This document shows positions 30,102 to 39,154 of a stretch of 64,000 bases of DNA, piece after piece. The position numbers and the translations under genes are program-made. Location of the stretch: contig JANYIQ010000237.1 in NCBI GenBank assembly GCA_025362575.1, positions 18,570 through 82,569 of the forward strand, in the 5' to 3' direction. The first letter of the stretch is position 1. The number at the start of each line of letters is the position of its first letter. Source of the DNA: Bacteroidia bacterium. Its GTDB lineage: Bacteria > Bacteroidota > Bacteroidia > B-17B0 > Aurantibacillaceae. The notes beneath the pieces were generated by a model, which did not search any database, was not told where the DNA came from, and saw only the letters and a program-made list of their open reading frames with translations.

Positions 30102-30734
30102 ATGTCAACACTTGTAGGAAAAAAAGCACCGAGCTTCAAAGCAAAAGCGGTAGATAAAGGCGGAGAAATATTAAATGATTTTTCTTTAGACCAATATGTA
30201 GGAAAAAAATATGTGATCTTCTTTTTTTACCCAAAAGATTTCACGTTTGTTTGTCCGACTGAATTACATGCTTTTCAGGAAAAACTTGCTGAATTCGAAA
30301 AACGTAATGTACAGTTAGTGGCTTGCAGCACCGATACAGAACAAAGTCACTGGGGTTGGTTACAAATGGATAAAGCAGCAGGTGGTATCAAAGGAATTAC
30401 TTACCCGATAGTTGCCGACACTAACAAAACCATTTCAATTGCTTATGGTTGTTTAAATGGCGAGTATGATGTAACTGATAATGGCGAATTTATTGCGAGC
30501 AGCGAAATGATCGCTTACCGCGCCTTATATTTAATTGATAAAGCCGGGAATGTTCGTCACCAATTAGTGAACGATCTTCCATTAGGCCGTAACGTTGATG
30601 AAGCTTTACGTGTTGTTGATGCTTTACAATTTAACGAAGAGAACGGTGAAGTTTGTCCTGCCAACTGGGTAAAAGGTAAAGAAGGCATGAAGGCTGATCA
30701 CAAAGGTGTGGCAAGCTATTTGGCGAAGAACTAA
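30102..30734 (+). CDS. Peroxiredoxin, typical 2-Cys AhpC-like
   Basis: FFYPKDFTFVCPTELHAFQEKL; HLV-region; EVCPANW. Confidence 0.93.
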   Translation: MSTLVGKKAPSFKAKAVDKGGEILNDFSLDQYVGKKYVIFFFYPKDFTFVCPTELHAFQEKLAEFEKRNVQLVACSTDTEQSHWGWLQMDKAAGGIKGITYPIVADTNKTISIAYGCLNGEYDVTDNGEFIASSEMIAYRALYLIDKAGNVRHQLVNDLPLGRNVDEALRVVDALQFNEENGEVCPANWVKGKEGMKADHKGVASYLAKN

Positions 30735-30753
30735 TTTCAAATTCAACTTTATT

Positions 30754-30789
30754 AAAAACCCCGTTTCATTAAAAATGAACGGGGTTTTT
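30754..30789 (+). terminator. Rho-independent terminator
   Basis: aaaaaccccgtttcatt-aaa-aatgaacggggttttt. Confidence 0.85.
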
Positions 30790-30890
30790 GTTTATATTTA
30801 ACTTATGATTGGCGGACAAATAATTACAATTGAGCACTAATGATCAGATGTTCGCTTATAAGGTAGTTAGGCACAATAAATTAGACAGAC

Positions 30891-31625
30891 ATGAACTTTA
30901 AGACAATTTCTGGGACAATAATGATCTTCTTCCTTTTCTCTTGTGCACCGCAAGACGACGGTGCTCTACCAAATGGCATGGTACCAGGCCGAATTATTAC
31001 TGATAAATCTACTTATACTACAAGTAGCATTACCTCGACAATTGTCGTTCCGACAAATTTGCCAGCCTACGAAAAAAGAATAGCAAACTTTGTAAACTGC
31101 AAGTTTATTCCGTCGGACAAAAACAATGAAAAGAAGTATAACAGCAATCATTTTGTAATTGACTTATTTATTAAAAACCCTTCTTCGCTTCAAGGTCAAC
31201 AAGAATATAATATTGTTGTTGTTGATCAAACAATTAAATTTAGTTGCATGAGCTCAATTCCACCGACTTGCGACTTTAAAACTTCTCGTAATTTATCAAA
31301 AGAAGAATTAGCTGACATTAAAAAATTATTAGACTTTAGTGATTTAAAACAGGAGAAGGCTGAAATTCCATTTGAAAACACAAAAGGTATTTTTTACCGC
31401 GAATATTTATTCGTTAAAAATAAAGAGAAGATAATTAATGGTGGCAGACTTTCGCCAATGACAACAGACGGCGCTTTCGCTGACTTACAAATAAGCTCTG
31501 ATAAAGTTGATAAAGACCTCCGTGACTACTCAGCCAGTTTTAAAGGTAACCCTGACTCTTTAATAAAAGCGCTAAAAACATATGCTAAGTTTGACAGTAT
31601 TATGTACGTCTATTTCCCAGGTTGA
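30891..31625 (+). CDS. Hypothetical lipoprotein (candidate cassette gene 1)
   Basis: MNFKTISGTIMIFFLFSCAPQDDG lipobox. Confidence 0.65.
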   Translation: MNFKTISGTIMIFFLFSCAPQDDGALPNGMVPGRIITDKSTYTTSSITSTIVVPTNLPAYEKRIANFVNCKFIPSDKNNEKKYNSNHFVIDLFIKNPSSLQGQQEYNIVVVDQTIKFSCMSSIPPTCDFKTSRNLSKEELADIKKLLDFSDLKQEKAEIPFENTKGIFYREYLFVKNKEKIINGGRLSPMTTDGAFADLQISSDKVDKDLRDYSASFKGNPDSLIKALKTYAKFDSIMYVYFPG

Positions 31626-31631
31626 ATTTAC

Positions 31632-31830
31632 TGTGCCTAACACCAAATTCGCGTCAGCGGGCGGACGTCGAAGTTTTTTGCTTATAATTTGCCCGCCTGC
31701 GGCGGAATGTTTATTTTTACTATAAGCAAAAAAAGAGGCAGCGGTGAGCAATTAATTTTGTTTGGTCGGTTTAGACACAGGAATGTTCCAAAGCCCGCCG
31801 AACGCAAATTCGGAAACCGTTAGCAGTAAG
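31632..31830. repeat. Large nested palindromic element, attC-like
   Basis: TGTGCCTAAC start; arms AATTCGCGTCAGCGGGC (31646-31662)/GCCCGCCGAACGCAAATT (31793-31810); perfect 13-bp stem TTTTTTGCTTATA (31674-31686)/TATAAGCAAAAAA (31721-31733); inner CCGCC-TGC-GGCGG (31693-31705); ends in GTTAGCAGTAAG. Confidence 0.7.
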
Positions 31831-31881
31831 TGGCCGGACAAATATTTAGGTAGATAAAAATATCGCTTGAAAAGAGGGATT

Positions 31882-32592
31882 ATGACAAAAATAATATTTT
31901 CAACCTTAATTTGCTTTTGGTTATTAGTGAGCTGTAACAACAAAGTTGGCAATGAAAATAATATTCCTGAAAATAAGGCTGCCAATCAAAGCGACACGCT
32001 AGACGACAAGGTTGCTAGGGAAATTAAGGCGATATTTAGGGCAGAAACTTGTAAAATTACCCGCGACGCAGAAGGAGTTATTATAAAAAGCCTTTTTACG
32101 GAGCAATCTTTTATTGAGGAAGATGCCTCCGTGATAGCTTTTGCATTTTATCGATTATCGCAGAGTTATAAATTAAAACCTTATGATTTAATTAAAGTTG
32201 TATTAAAAGATAATTATGGAACTGAGTACAGGTTTGGTTTTCGTGACTTTAAGGAAAAAGCGGAGTGCTTTGAAACAGTAGAAAAAATAGGATCGCTATT
32301 ATTCAATAGAAAATACTCCGAATTAAAAAAATATATGGACTTATCACAGAGTGATGGAGGATTTGATCGGGCTATAAAAATGTTTAAAAAAACTGATTCT
32401 GTTTCTGGCAAAATAGACAACTTCGCAGTTATTTCAATCCAGTTTGCCAATACTATAACTAGAATCAACGCGAAAGCAAGTCACGCCAGTAATTACTCAA
32501 CATATTATTCTTTTGGCTTTAACAAAAAGACAAATAAACTTCAATACGTTGATGTAAATGATTCGAATCCAAATAAAGGAATATACAAATAA
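31882..32592 (+). CDS. Hypothetical lipoprotein (candidate cassette gene 2)
   Basis: MTKIIFSTLICFWLLVSCNNK lipobox. ORF-track start is 31867. Confidence 0.6.
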   Translation: MTKIIFSTLICFWLLVSCNNKVGNENNIPENKAANQSDTLDDKVAREIKAIFRAETCKITRDAEGVIIKSLFTEQSFIEEDASVIAFAFYRLSQSYKLKPYDLIKVVLKDNYGTEYRFGFRDFKEKAECFETVEKIGSLLFNRKYSELKKYMDLSQSDGGFDRAIKMFKKTDSVSGKIDNFAVISIQFANTITRINAKASHASNYSTYYSFGFNKKTNKLQYVDVNDSNPNKGIYK

Positions 32593-32682
32593 GGCAGACC
32601 AGCGGGACGTAACTATGTGTCGCCACCTTCTGCTAAAACATGGTTGACCCAATCTTTTATTTATATTTAAAAACAAACACCT

Positions 32683-32940
32683 ATGTCAAAAACAATGTGT
32701 CAGAGTTGCGGAATGCCTTTAAAGAAAGATCCTAATGGAGGAAGTACGAATGCAGACGGATCAAAGAATGATAAGTATTGCAGTTATTGCTACGATAAAG
32801 GTGATTTTAGATGGAAGGGCGATAAGGTTGATGACTTTCAGGAATTTTGCAGAAAGATGATGATCGAAAGTGGCCATAACAGATTCATGGCCTGGTTGTT
32901 TACAAGGGGAATGGGAAGATTGGAAAGATGGAAAAAATAA
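32683..32940 (+). CDS. Putative zinc-ribbon domain protein
   Basis: MCQSCGMPL...KYCSYCYDKGDF. Confidence 0.85.
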   Translation: MSKTMCQSCGMPLKKDPNGGSTNADGSKNDKYCSYCYDKGDFRWKGDKVDDFQEFCRKMMIESGHNRFMAWLFTRGMGRLERWKK

Positions 32941-33080
32941 TTTTATTCTATCTCAATAAAAAAACCACCCCTGCAAAAAATATTATTCCGATACCGTATC
33001 GTAATATTTCGTTTACAAATATATTCATCTGTTGTTTTTCTGAGAATAATCTATTCGACATCGTTTTATTGATTTAAAAA

Positions 33081-33112
33081 AAACCGGACGCGCTTAATGA
33101 CACGTCCGGTAA
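33081..33112 (-). terminator. Rho-independent terminator
   Basis: aaaaaaaCCGGACG-CGCTTAATGACA-CGTCCGG, downstream of the minus-strand gene at 33131. Confidence 0.7.
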
Positions 33113-33130
33113 CAACTCATCCTCACAAAA

Positions 33131-34843
33131 TTAATGCTCTATAACTAACTTAATGTTGTTTGCATTTTCTCCTACAATAACATTAACAAAATATAATCCA
33201 TTTTTCAATTCGCTCGTGTTTAATTTGATCGATTGATCACCACGCTCAAGATCTTTTTCAATGATTGAAGAAACAGTTTTTCCAAGTATATCAACTAGTT
33301 TTACAATAACATGTTCATTCTTTTCAAGAACAATTTTTAAAGTAGATTCATCATTTGTTGGATTTGGGAATAGCCTAACAATTGATTCTTTCTCATCCGA
33401 TTGCTTGATGCCTGAAACAAGAGTAGGATAATCCAATAACATTAATTGTCCACCTTCAACAACTCCTCCCCCAATGGCATAATGCGCCTGATCAACAAAT
33501 AAAAATTTACCGGGGCCAAGTATAGATGATACATCAATTATTCCTGAGGTTTCTTCATCCTGCGTAAGAAAAGATGGGCCCGCTGTAACAAAGCGAACCG
33601 AATCGTGATAAGCTATAGGCGTTAGAACATCGGTAGCAATATTGTATTTGAACATTCTTCCATTGTGGATCTGATTTCCTACATCTTCTTGAAGTAAAGC
33701 ATATCCATTTGCAACGCATAAATTATCCAGCATTTTTTGTCCTTCGGTACCATCCAATACAGCAGTAATTGTTCCCCCTAACTGAGGGTTCGCAATATTC
33801 GTAAAACTTAATTTCCACAAACGGCTTGGACTTGTAAAAGCATTTGTGGTATTAAAATAAAAATCGTTTGGATTTGAGGGATCCCAAGCGCCGTCTTCAG
33901 GTCTTAAAAATGTGGTTACCCCCGCAGCATTGCTGTTCGCGTTCAGAGTAGCGCCATTAATGCTTTGTACAATTCCTAAATTTACTAACGAGAACGATGT
34001 TCCTGCAGTAGGAATTGAAGTGCTTGTTTCGGCCGACATTCCGTTCACTTTTACGCCGAATAATTTTCCTCCGCTTAAACCGGCTTTCTGAATTTCATTT
34101 CCTGAATTAGTTTTTGTTCCAATATAAAAGTACACTTGGCCGGGAGTTTGATCGTCCATTCCTCCTACAATAGTTGTATCACTCATGAACGGACAAGCCA
34201 CTTGATTTTCTTTAGAATACTTGCCAAGGTATGGCAATTCCCAACTGGTGCCTGCATTTGGCCCTGTCGCAATATGAGCTACCGCGCGACCTTCATCGCC
34301 AGATTCTTCTCCATTCATGAAAATACGTTCCTGCGTTCCTTTTCCGGTAACAGTATTATAAAATGCCGAAACAGGAGGAAGGTCTGCAGAACAAAATCTG
34401 TTAAAGGCTGCGAGTGTTGAAGTATTGGAGGAATTATATAAAGTGTAGGAAGTTCCGTTCCACAAATTCACATTTTGCATAAGATCAGATCCGCTTACAA
34501 CCGACAAATTTGATTTATTAATTATCCATTTGGAAACGAAAGCACCGATCGATCCATGTGCCCTTATAGCACCAACCGTGTTTCCTAATTCGTGATTCAT
34601 CAATACTGTAAAAGTACCTCCACCATTATCGTAGGCGCCAAGACCATCAGGTATACCGCACATGGTGTAGGTTCCTATAATATTAGTGGCGGTTAGAATT
34701 GATGTGATGGTTGCACCCGGAACGCTTGGTTTAACGTATGGCGATTGGGAAGAACTGGGGCCCGTTAAGGTTAGTTGTGCATTCAAGCTAATGGTTTGTG
34801 AAAGGCAAAAGCCGATCAAAGCAGATTGTAATGTTTTTTTCAT
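33131..34843 (-). CDS. PhoX-like/DUF839-like secreted protein with T9SS sorting domain
   Basis: LMNHELGN; FMNGEESGDEGRAVAHI; RPEDGAWDPSNPNDFYFNTT; C-terminal VRLFPNPTNDESTLKI...LYFVNVIVGENANNIKLVIEH. Confidence 0.55.
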   Translation of the reverse strand: MKKTLQSALIGFCLSQTISLNAQLTLTGPSSSQSPYVKPSVPGATITSILTATNIIGTYTMCGIPDGLGAYDNGGGTFTVLMNHELGNTVGAIRAHGSIGAFVSKWIINKSNLSVVSGSDLMQNVNLWNGTSYTLYNSSNTSTLAAFNRFCSADLPPVSAFYNTVTGKGTQERIFMNGEESGDEGRAVAHIATGPNAGTSWELPYLGKYSKENQVACPFMSDTTIVGGMDDQTPGQVYFYIGTKTNSGNEIQKAGLSGGKLFGVKVNGMSAETSTSIPTAGTSFSLVNLGIVQSINGATLNANSNAAGVTTFLRPEDGAWDPSNPNDFYFNTTNAFTSPSRLWKLSFTNIANPQLGGTITAVLDGTEGQKMLDNLCVANGYALLQEDVGNQIHNGRMFKYNIATDVLTPIAYHDSVRFVTAGPSFLTQDEETSGIIDVSSILGPGKFLFVDQAHYAIGGGVVEGGQLMLLDYPTLVSGIKQSDEKESIVRLFPNPTNDESTLKIVLEKNEHVIVKLVDILGKTVSSIIEKDLERGDQSIKLNTSELKNGLYFVNVIVGENANNIKLVIEH

Positions 34844-35050
34844 AGTTTAAATTTTAGAATTTATTTCACAAAACTAACAACGATAAAAACAGAACTCATT
34901 TTGAAAACATTATGAAATATTTACTGTTGAATCTCTTTAAAGTAAATTGTGTGGTTAAACCTAAACGCAAAAAGTATACTTAAGTCAACAAGTTTAAGGT
35001 GATCGGAAAATTCTGCTTGAGGGGAATCGATTTGAATGATCAAAGACAAA

Positions 35051-35452
35051 TTAATTGTTAAGCTTTCCTTGTTGCACCCAACTGGCTATTATTTTGATAG
35101 TGCAAGAATCTAAACTTCCGGTAGGGGGCATTTGCAAATAACTGCCGTTACCATTCAAACATCCAACCAACTGCCCACTGTTAGCGTATAAAACAAGGTT
35201 GGGATAATTATATAATTTGATGCCGGTAGACGCATCGTGACAACTAACACATTTCAAATTTATTATCGGTTGAATTTGCGTGCTGTATGAAACAACAGAA
35301 AGATCGCCACATTCTGAAATAACAACAGTATTTGAATTCCCTGAAATTGGTTTAGGAAGTTTTCCAATGTCGTGTTTGCAACTAACAAAAAGAAACATCA
35401 AGAATGCTAATTGAAAATGGATCCTGTTTTTATAAAAATATTTCAGTTCCAT
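35051..35452 (-). CDS. Small lipoprotein with c-type cytochrome motif
   Basis: MFLFVSCKHD lipobox; LKCVSCHDAS (CxxCH); MPP. Confidence 0.75.
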   Translation of the reverse strand: MELKYFYKNRIHFQLAFLMFLFVSCKHDIGKLPKPISGNSNTVVISECGDLSVVSYSTQIQPIINLKCVSCHDASTGIKLYNYPNLVLYANSGQLVGCLNGNGSYLQMPPTGSLDSCTIKIIASWVQQGKLNN

Positions 35453-35469
35453 ATAATGAGATGTGATCT

Positions 35470-36156
35470 TTAAAACTCAAATTTGTATCCTACTCCTTTT
35501 ACGGTCTTGATACAATCATCGCCAAGCTTCTCTCTTAGCTTACGAATGTGCACATCAATGGTTCTGTCGCCAACCACAACCTCTTCGCCCCAGATCTGAT
35601 CCAAAATGAATTCGCGGGTAAATACTTTTCCTGGTTTTGAAACCAGAAGTTCAAGCAACTTAAATTCTTTCTTAGGCAAAACAGTTTCTTCACCGTTCTT
35701 GTAAACCATGTATTTTTCAAGATCGATCTTAATGCTTCCGAAGTCTAAGACCTTTTCTGCTTTTAAGGCAGTTCCACCGGTTCTTCTTAATAAAGCCTTT
35801 ATTCGACTTATGAAAACGCGAGGTTTGATAGGTTTTGTTATATAATCATCTGCGCCTGAATCAAAGCCTGCGATCTGTGTATAGTCTTCGCTTCGGGCAC
35901 TTAAAAACACAATAAGAGAGTTTTTTAAGCTCTCGTTTTCCCTGATCAATCGGCAAGTTTCAATGCCATCCATTTCGGGCATCATTACATCGAGCACAAT
36001 TAGATCAGGTTTATTTTTTTTTGCAAGATCAATTCCATCATGACCATTCAAGGCAGTAAAAACTTCGTAGCCTTCTTTTTTCAAGTTGTAAGACAGAAAA
36101 TTTAAAATGTCCTCTTCATCATCAACTAATAAAATCTTGTTCATTGTGTTTGCCAT
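35470..36156 (-). CDS. OmpR/PhoB-family response regulator
   Basis: ILLVDDEEDIL; LIVLDVMMPEMDGIE; DDYITKPIKP; C-terminal winged helix VVGDRTIDVHIRKLREKLGDDCIKTVKGVGYKFEF. Confidence 0.95.
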   Translation of the reverse strand: MANTMNKILLVDDEEDILNFLSYNLKKEGYEVFTALNGHDGIDLAKKNKPDLIVLDVMMPEMDGIETCRLIRENESLKNSLIVFLSARSEDYTQIAGFDSGADDYITKPIKPRVFISRIKALLRRTGGTALKAEKVLDFGSIKIDLEKYMVYKNGEETVLPKKEFKLLELLVSKPGKVFTREFILDQIWGEEVVVGDRTIDVHIRKLREKLGDDCIKTVKGVGYKFEF

Positions 36157-36288
36157 AATGTCAACGAATTTATGTCAAAAATGCGTTTACAATGTTAAAT
36201 CAGTTTTAAATAAAACAGTGGATTTGATATTATATTTAACCTTATGTTAACATTAGAGTTAAGATCAACTTAAAAATAAGTTTTTCCT

Positions 36289-36567
36289 TTGCGGGGTATT
36301 TATGACTTTTCTATGAAATTTGTTTTTAAACTGAGTCTGTTTTGTTTGTTTCTATTTTCGATAACTACAAGTTGTGGTAAAAAGAAAAGAAAAGACTGGC
36401 AGTGTATTTGTCTTATAACGGACACTGCAAACGTTTTAATTAATAATGGAAGCAAATTCATTGAAAGGTTCACAAAAAGCCAGGCTGATACCGCATGCAA
36501 CAATTACGGCTCTTACTTACTGGGAAAAGGTAGCACAGTGACTTCTTACAGTTGTTCAATAAAATAA
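36289..36567 (+). CDS. Small lipoprotein, hypothetical
   Basis: LFLFSITTSCGKKKRKDWQC lipobox. Confidence 0.5.
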   Translation: MRGIYDFSMKFVFKLSLFCLFLFSITTSCGKKKRKDWQCICLITDTANVLINNGSKFIERFTKSQADTACNNYGSYLLGKGSTVTSYSCSIK

Positions 36568-36577
36568 TTCAGAGATC

Positions 36578-37000
36578 CTAGTTTTGTGGTGCGCCATCGG
36601 CGATCCACTTGTTAATTATTGCGATATCACAAACAGACAATTTTGAGGTTGGAGGCATTGGCAAAACGCCGGAGGTTTGATTAATGATGTGCATGAATTT
36701 AGACCCATAAATTCCGTTGGCCTGAAACTGATAATTCAAATAATTTTTAAGTGAAGTGAAATTTTCAAGGTCTTGCCCGCCAAGATTCGTTGTAACTGCC
36801 GTTGAATGGCATGAGTAACAATTATTGCTTAAGATAGGAATTACGTTTTTTTGATAAGAAACAATTGTTGAATCACATCCACTAACAACAGACGTTGTAT
36901 TTAAAGAGGTTTGTGGTAAAGGGAGCATTCCCTTCTTGTTGGTGCAGCCAAAAAAAGAAATCAGCAAGATCACAGCAATTATTTTCACCGATGGTTTCAT
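36578..37000 (-). CDS. Small lipoprotein with c-type cytochrome motif, paralog of 35051..35452
   Basis: LLISFFGCTNKK lipobox; NNCYSCHSTA (CxxCH); LPMPPTSKLSVCDIAIINKWIADGAPQN. Confidence 0.78.
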   Translation of the reverse strand: MKPSVKIIAVILLISFFGCTNKKGMLPLPQTSLNTTSVVSGCDSTIVSYQKNVIPILSNNCYSCHSTAVTTNLGGQDLENFTSLKNYLNYQFQANGIYGSKFMHIINQTSGVLPMPPTSKLSVCDIAIINKWIADGAPQN

Positions 37001-37040
37001 AAGTGTTTAGGTTATTTAATACTCGATAATTCAAAAAACA

Positions 37041-37071
37041 AAGGCCAACCTCAAACAGATTGGCCTTTTAA
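37041..37071 (-). terminator. Rho-independent terminator
   Basis: AGGCCAA-CCTCAAACAGA-TTGGCCT with T/A tract. Confidence 0.7.
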
Positions 37072-37088
37072 TTTATGTTACATATATT

Positions 37089-39059
37089 CTATTTTGCTAC
37101 AATGATCTTAGTTGTTTTACTTTGACCATTAACTTGTAACTTTATAAAATAAGCACCTTGAGGTAATTCTTTTGTGTTAATTGTTGCGCTATTTAAACCA
37201 GGCATTGCATTTTGAAGATCAACAACATCTAATTTTTGTCCGTAAATGTTATATAATTCAATGCTTGCGATAGCAGGATCGTTTAAGCTAAAATTAATTG
37301 TTACCGATTCGTGAGCCGGATTAGGGAAAGCCTGCAAATAAGTACTTTCAAGGAAGTTTTGTTTAATGCCCGATGTTGTACAAACACCTGAATAATTAGC
37401 ATTGTTTGGATCAAAGTTAGTCCAGTTTGCCATCCAATTATCAGAACTTGTTTGCGTACCGGAAAATGCACCAACATAATTCACTTTAGTAAAGAATGGA
37501 TTCTTTAAGCGACCGCTTGAAAAACGCGGAGGGAAAGATGGCGCATTATAATTTGAGAACCAGTTTGAAGTATCTAAATTAATTGGATTTGCAGGATTAA
37601 AAGGATATTTGTTTGTATTAGCAAAATGATCAGATTGTGCACAACAAACACTGTAGTGAGTGATCACATAAGCAGGTAGTCCTGTAGAATTATAACAAAT
37701 TGGCGAAGTACTTGTTGGAACGAAACTAGGAGCAAGCAAAGTAAAAGGGGCTTGTAATCTAACGCCGGTTTGTTCGGTAGGATATATTTTGTTATGATTT
37801 TTTGTAACAGTTACAGTTCCGGAACCGGCTGAGAAAAAATAATCAAATGGGCCGGGGAACGGACTAAAAGGAGTACCTGTGATTGTGTCTCCTTCAACAT
37901 TTGTTGGAGTTAAAGAACGAGGACCATCTTTAACATAGACCATTTCTTTGATCGTTGGATTACCCGGAGAATTTACAGGTATACCACAAATAATCGTATT
38001 TCTTATTTGCGAAATAGTGTCGCCTGCCGAACCAAGTTGATCCATATTTCTTGTGGTTGAACCATAAGATGCTGAAGACTCATCAACTAATACACCTGCA
38101 GGGTATCCGGCAATTACACTATTCATAATACTAATAGCGCTACCGCGACGAATGTGAGCTCCTGAAACAAACTGTGGATCATAAGCCGTTGAACCCGGGT
38201 TAACCAAAGGGCCTATCATTGTATAATTACTAAATACACATTTTGTTAAGCCTGTTGTATCACCTAAGAGTCCGTTCTTTGTTCCTGCCTGATAACTATC
38301 AGATTCAAAACCTTTAGAACCCGATTGATCAGCAGCAAATGGATCGCGTAATCCAACACCAAATTGATTTAAGCCTGAAAAACCGTTATCAGTATCAAAA
38401 TCATCATCCCAACCACGGAATGCAATAAGGTATTTAGAATTAACTGTTCCTCCAAACCACTCGAATGAATCGTCGCCGCTAAAAGAAACCTGACAATGGT
38501 CAACATTTGTTCCATTACCAACACCACAGAATGTGATACCGTTAATTTCATTGTTTGGTGAAAAAGCCACACCGGCAAATTCACAACGAACGTACGATAA
38601 ACTACCTGAATTATCGTTAGGATTGGTTCCTCCGTAAAGACTTCTTGGGCCACCCTCCACCTGGCTTTGATTTCCGTTCCAATTCACAGGAGCTTTTCCG
38701 CAAAGAATTAATCCTCCCCAATCTCCGTAATTACGTGAACCCGGTGCAAGATTTGAAGTCATTACAATTGGATTATACTTTGAACCGTTTGCATAAATTT
38801 TCGCACCACGTTCAATGATCAATGAACCTTTGGTATTTTTATCACCTTTAATGATTACACCGGAATCAATAGTTAAGGTTATACCGTTAACTACGTATAC
38901 GTAACCTTTTAAAAAGTATTGTTTATCACAAGTCCAGTGCGTATTGGTATAGATACTATCTTGAACTGTTACAAGAGTTGCAGTAGTTTGCGCCACTGTA
39001 GTTTTGCCAAGCATTATTAATGCCGCAATAAGAGTTAATGTTCGAGTAAATGTTTTCAT
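37089..39059 (-). CDS. T9SS sorting-domain secreted protein, beta-helix-like, partner of adjacent TonB receptor
   Basis: Signal peptide; YGDWGGLILCGKAPVNWNGNQSQVEGG; C-terminal LQAFPNPAHESVTINFS...GAYFIKLQVNGQSKTTKIIVAK. Confidence 0.75.
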   Translation of the reverse strand: MKTFTRTLTLIAALIMLGKTTVAQTTATLVTVQDSIYTNTHWTCDKQYFLKGYVYVVNGITLTIDSGVIIKGDKNTKGSLIIERGAKIYANGSKYNPIVMTSNLAPGSRNYGDWGGLILCGKAPVNWNGNQSQVEGGPRSLYGGTNPNDNSGSLSYVRCEFAGVAFSPNNEINGITFCGVGNGTNVDHCQVSFSGDDSFEWFGGTVNSKYLIAFRGWDDDFDTDNGFSGLNQFGVGLRDPFAADQSGSKGFESDSYQAGTKNGLLGDTTGLTKCVFSNYTMIGPLVNPGSTAYDPQFVSGAHIRRGSAISIMNSVIAGYPAGVLVDESSASYGSTTRNMDQLGSAGDTISQIRNTIICGIPVNSPGNPTIKEMVYVKDGPRSLTPTNVEGDTITGTPFSPFPGPFDYFFSAGSGTVTVTKNHNKIYPTEQTGVRLQAPFTLLAPSFVPTSTSPICYNSTGLPAYVITHYSVCCAQSDHFANTNKYPFNPANPINLDTSNWFSNYNAPSFPPRFSSGRLKNPFFTKVNYVGAFSGTQTSSDNWMANWTNFDPNNANYSGVCTTSGIKQNFLESTYLQAFPNPAHESVTINFSLNDPAIASIELYNIYGQKLDVVDLQNAMPGLNSATINTKELPQGAYFIKLQVNGQSKTTKIIVAK

Positions 39060-39154
39060 GTTTATGAATTGTTTTAAATTATTTGATGCAAAGAAAAGGA
39101 GCCTATCTTATTTGAATTGGTTTACAACATTATCATTGTGTTACCTTGTGTTAA

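Noticed and set aside
31632-31830. Simple bidirectional terminator
   Set aside because: Inner hairpin could terminate, but the ~195-bp concentric structure with cassette-like matching ends is more than a terminator needs; kept as attC-like candidate.
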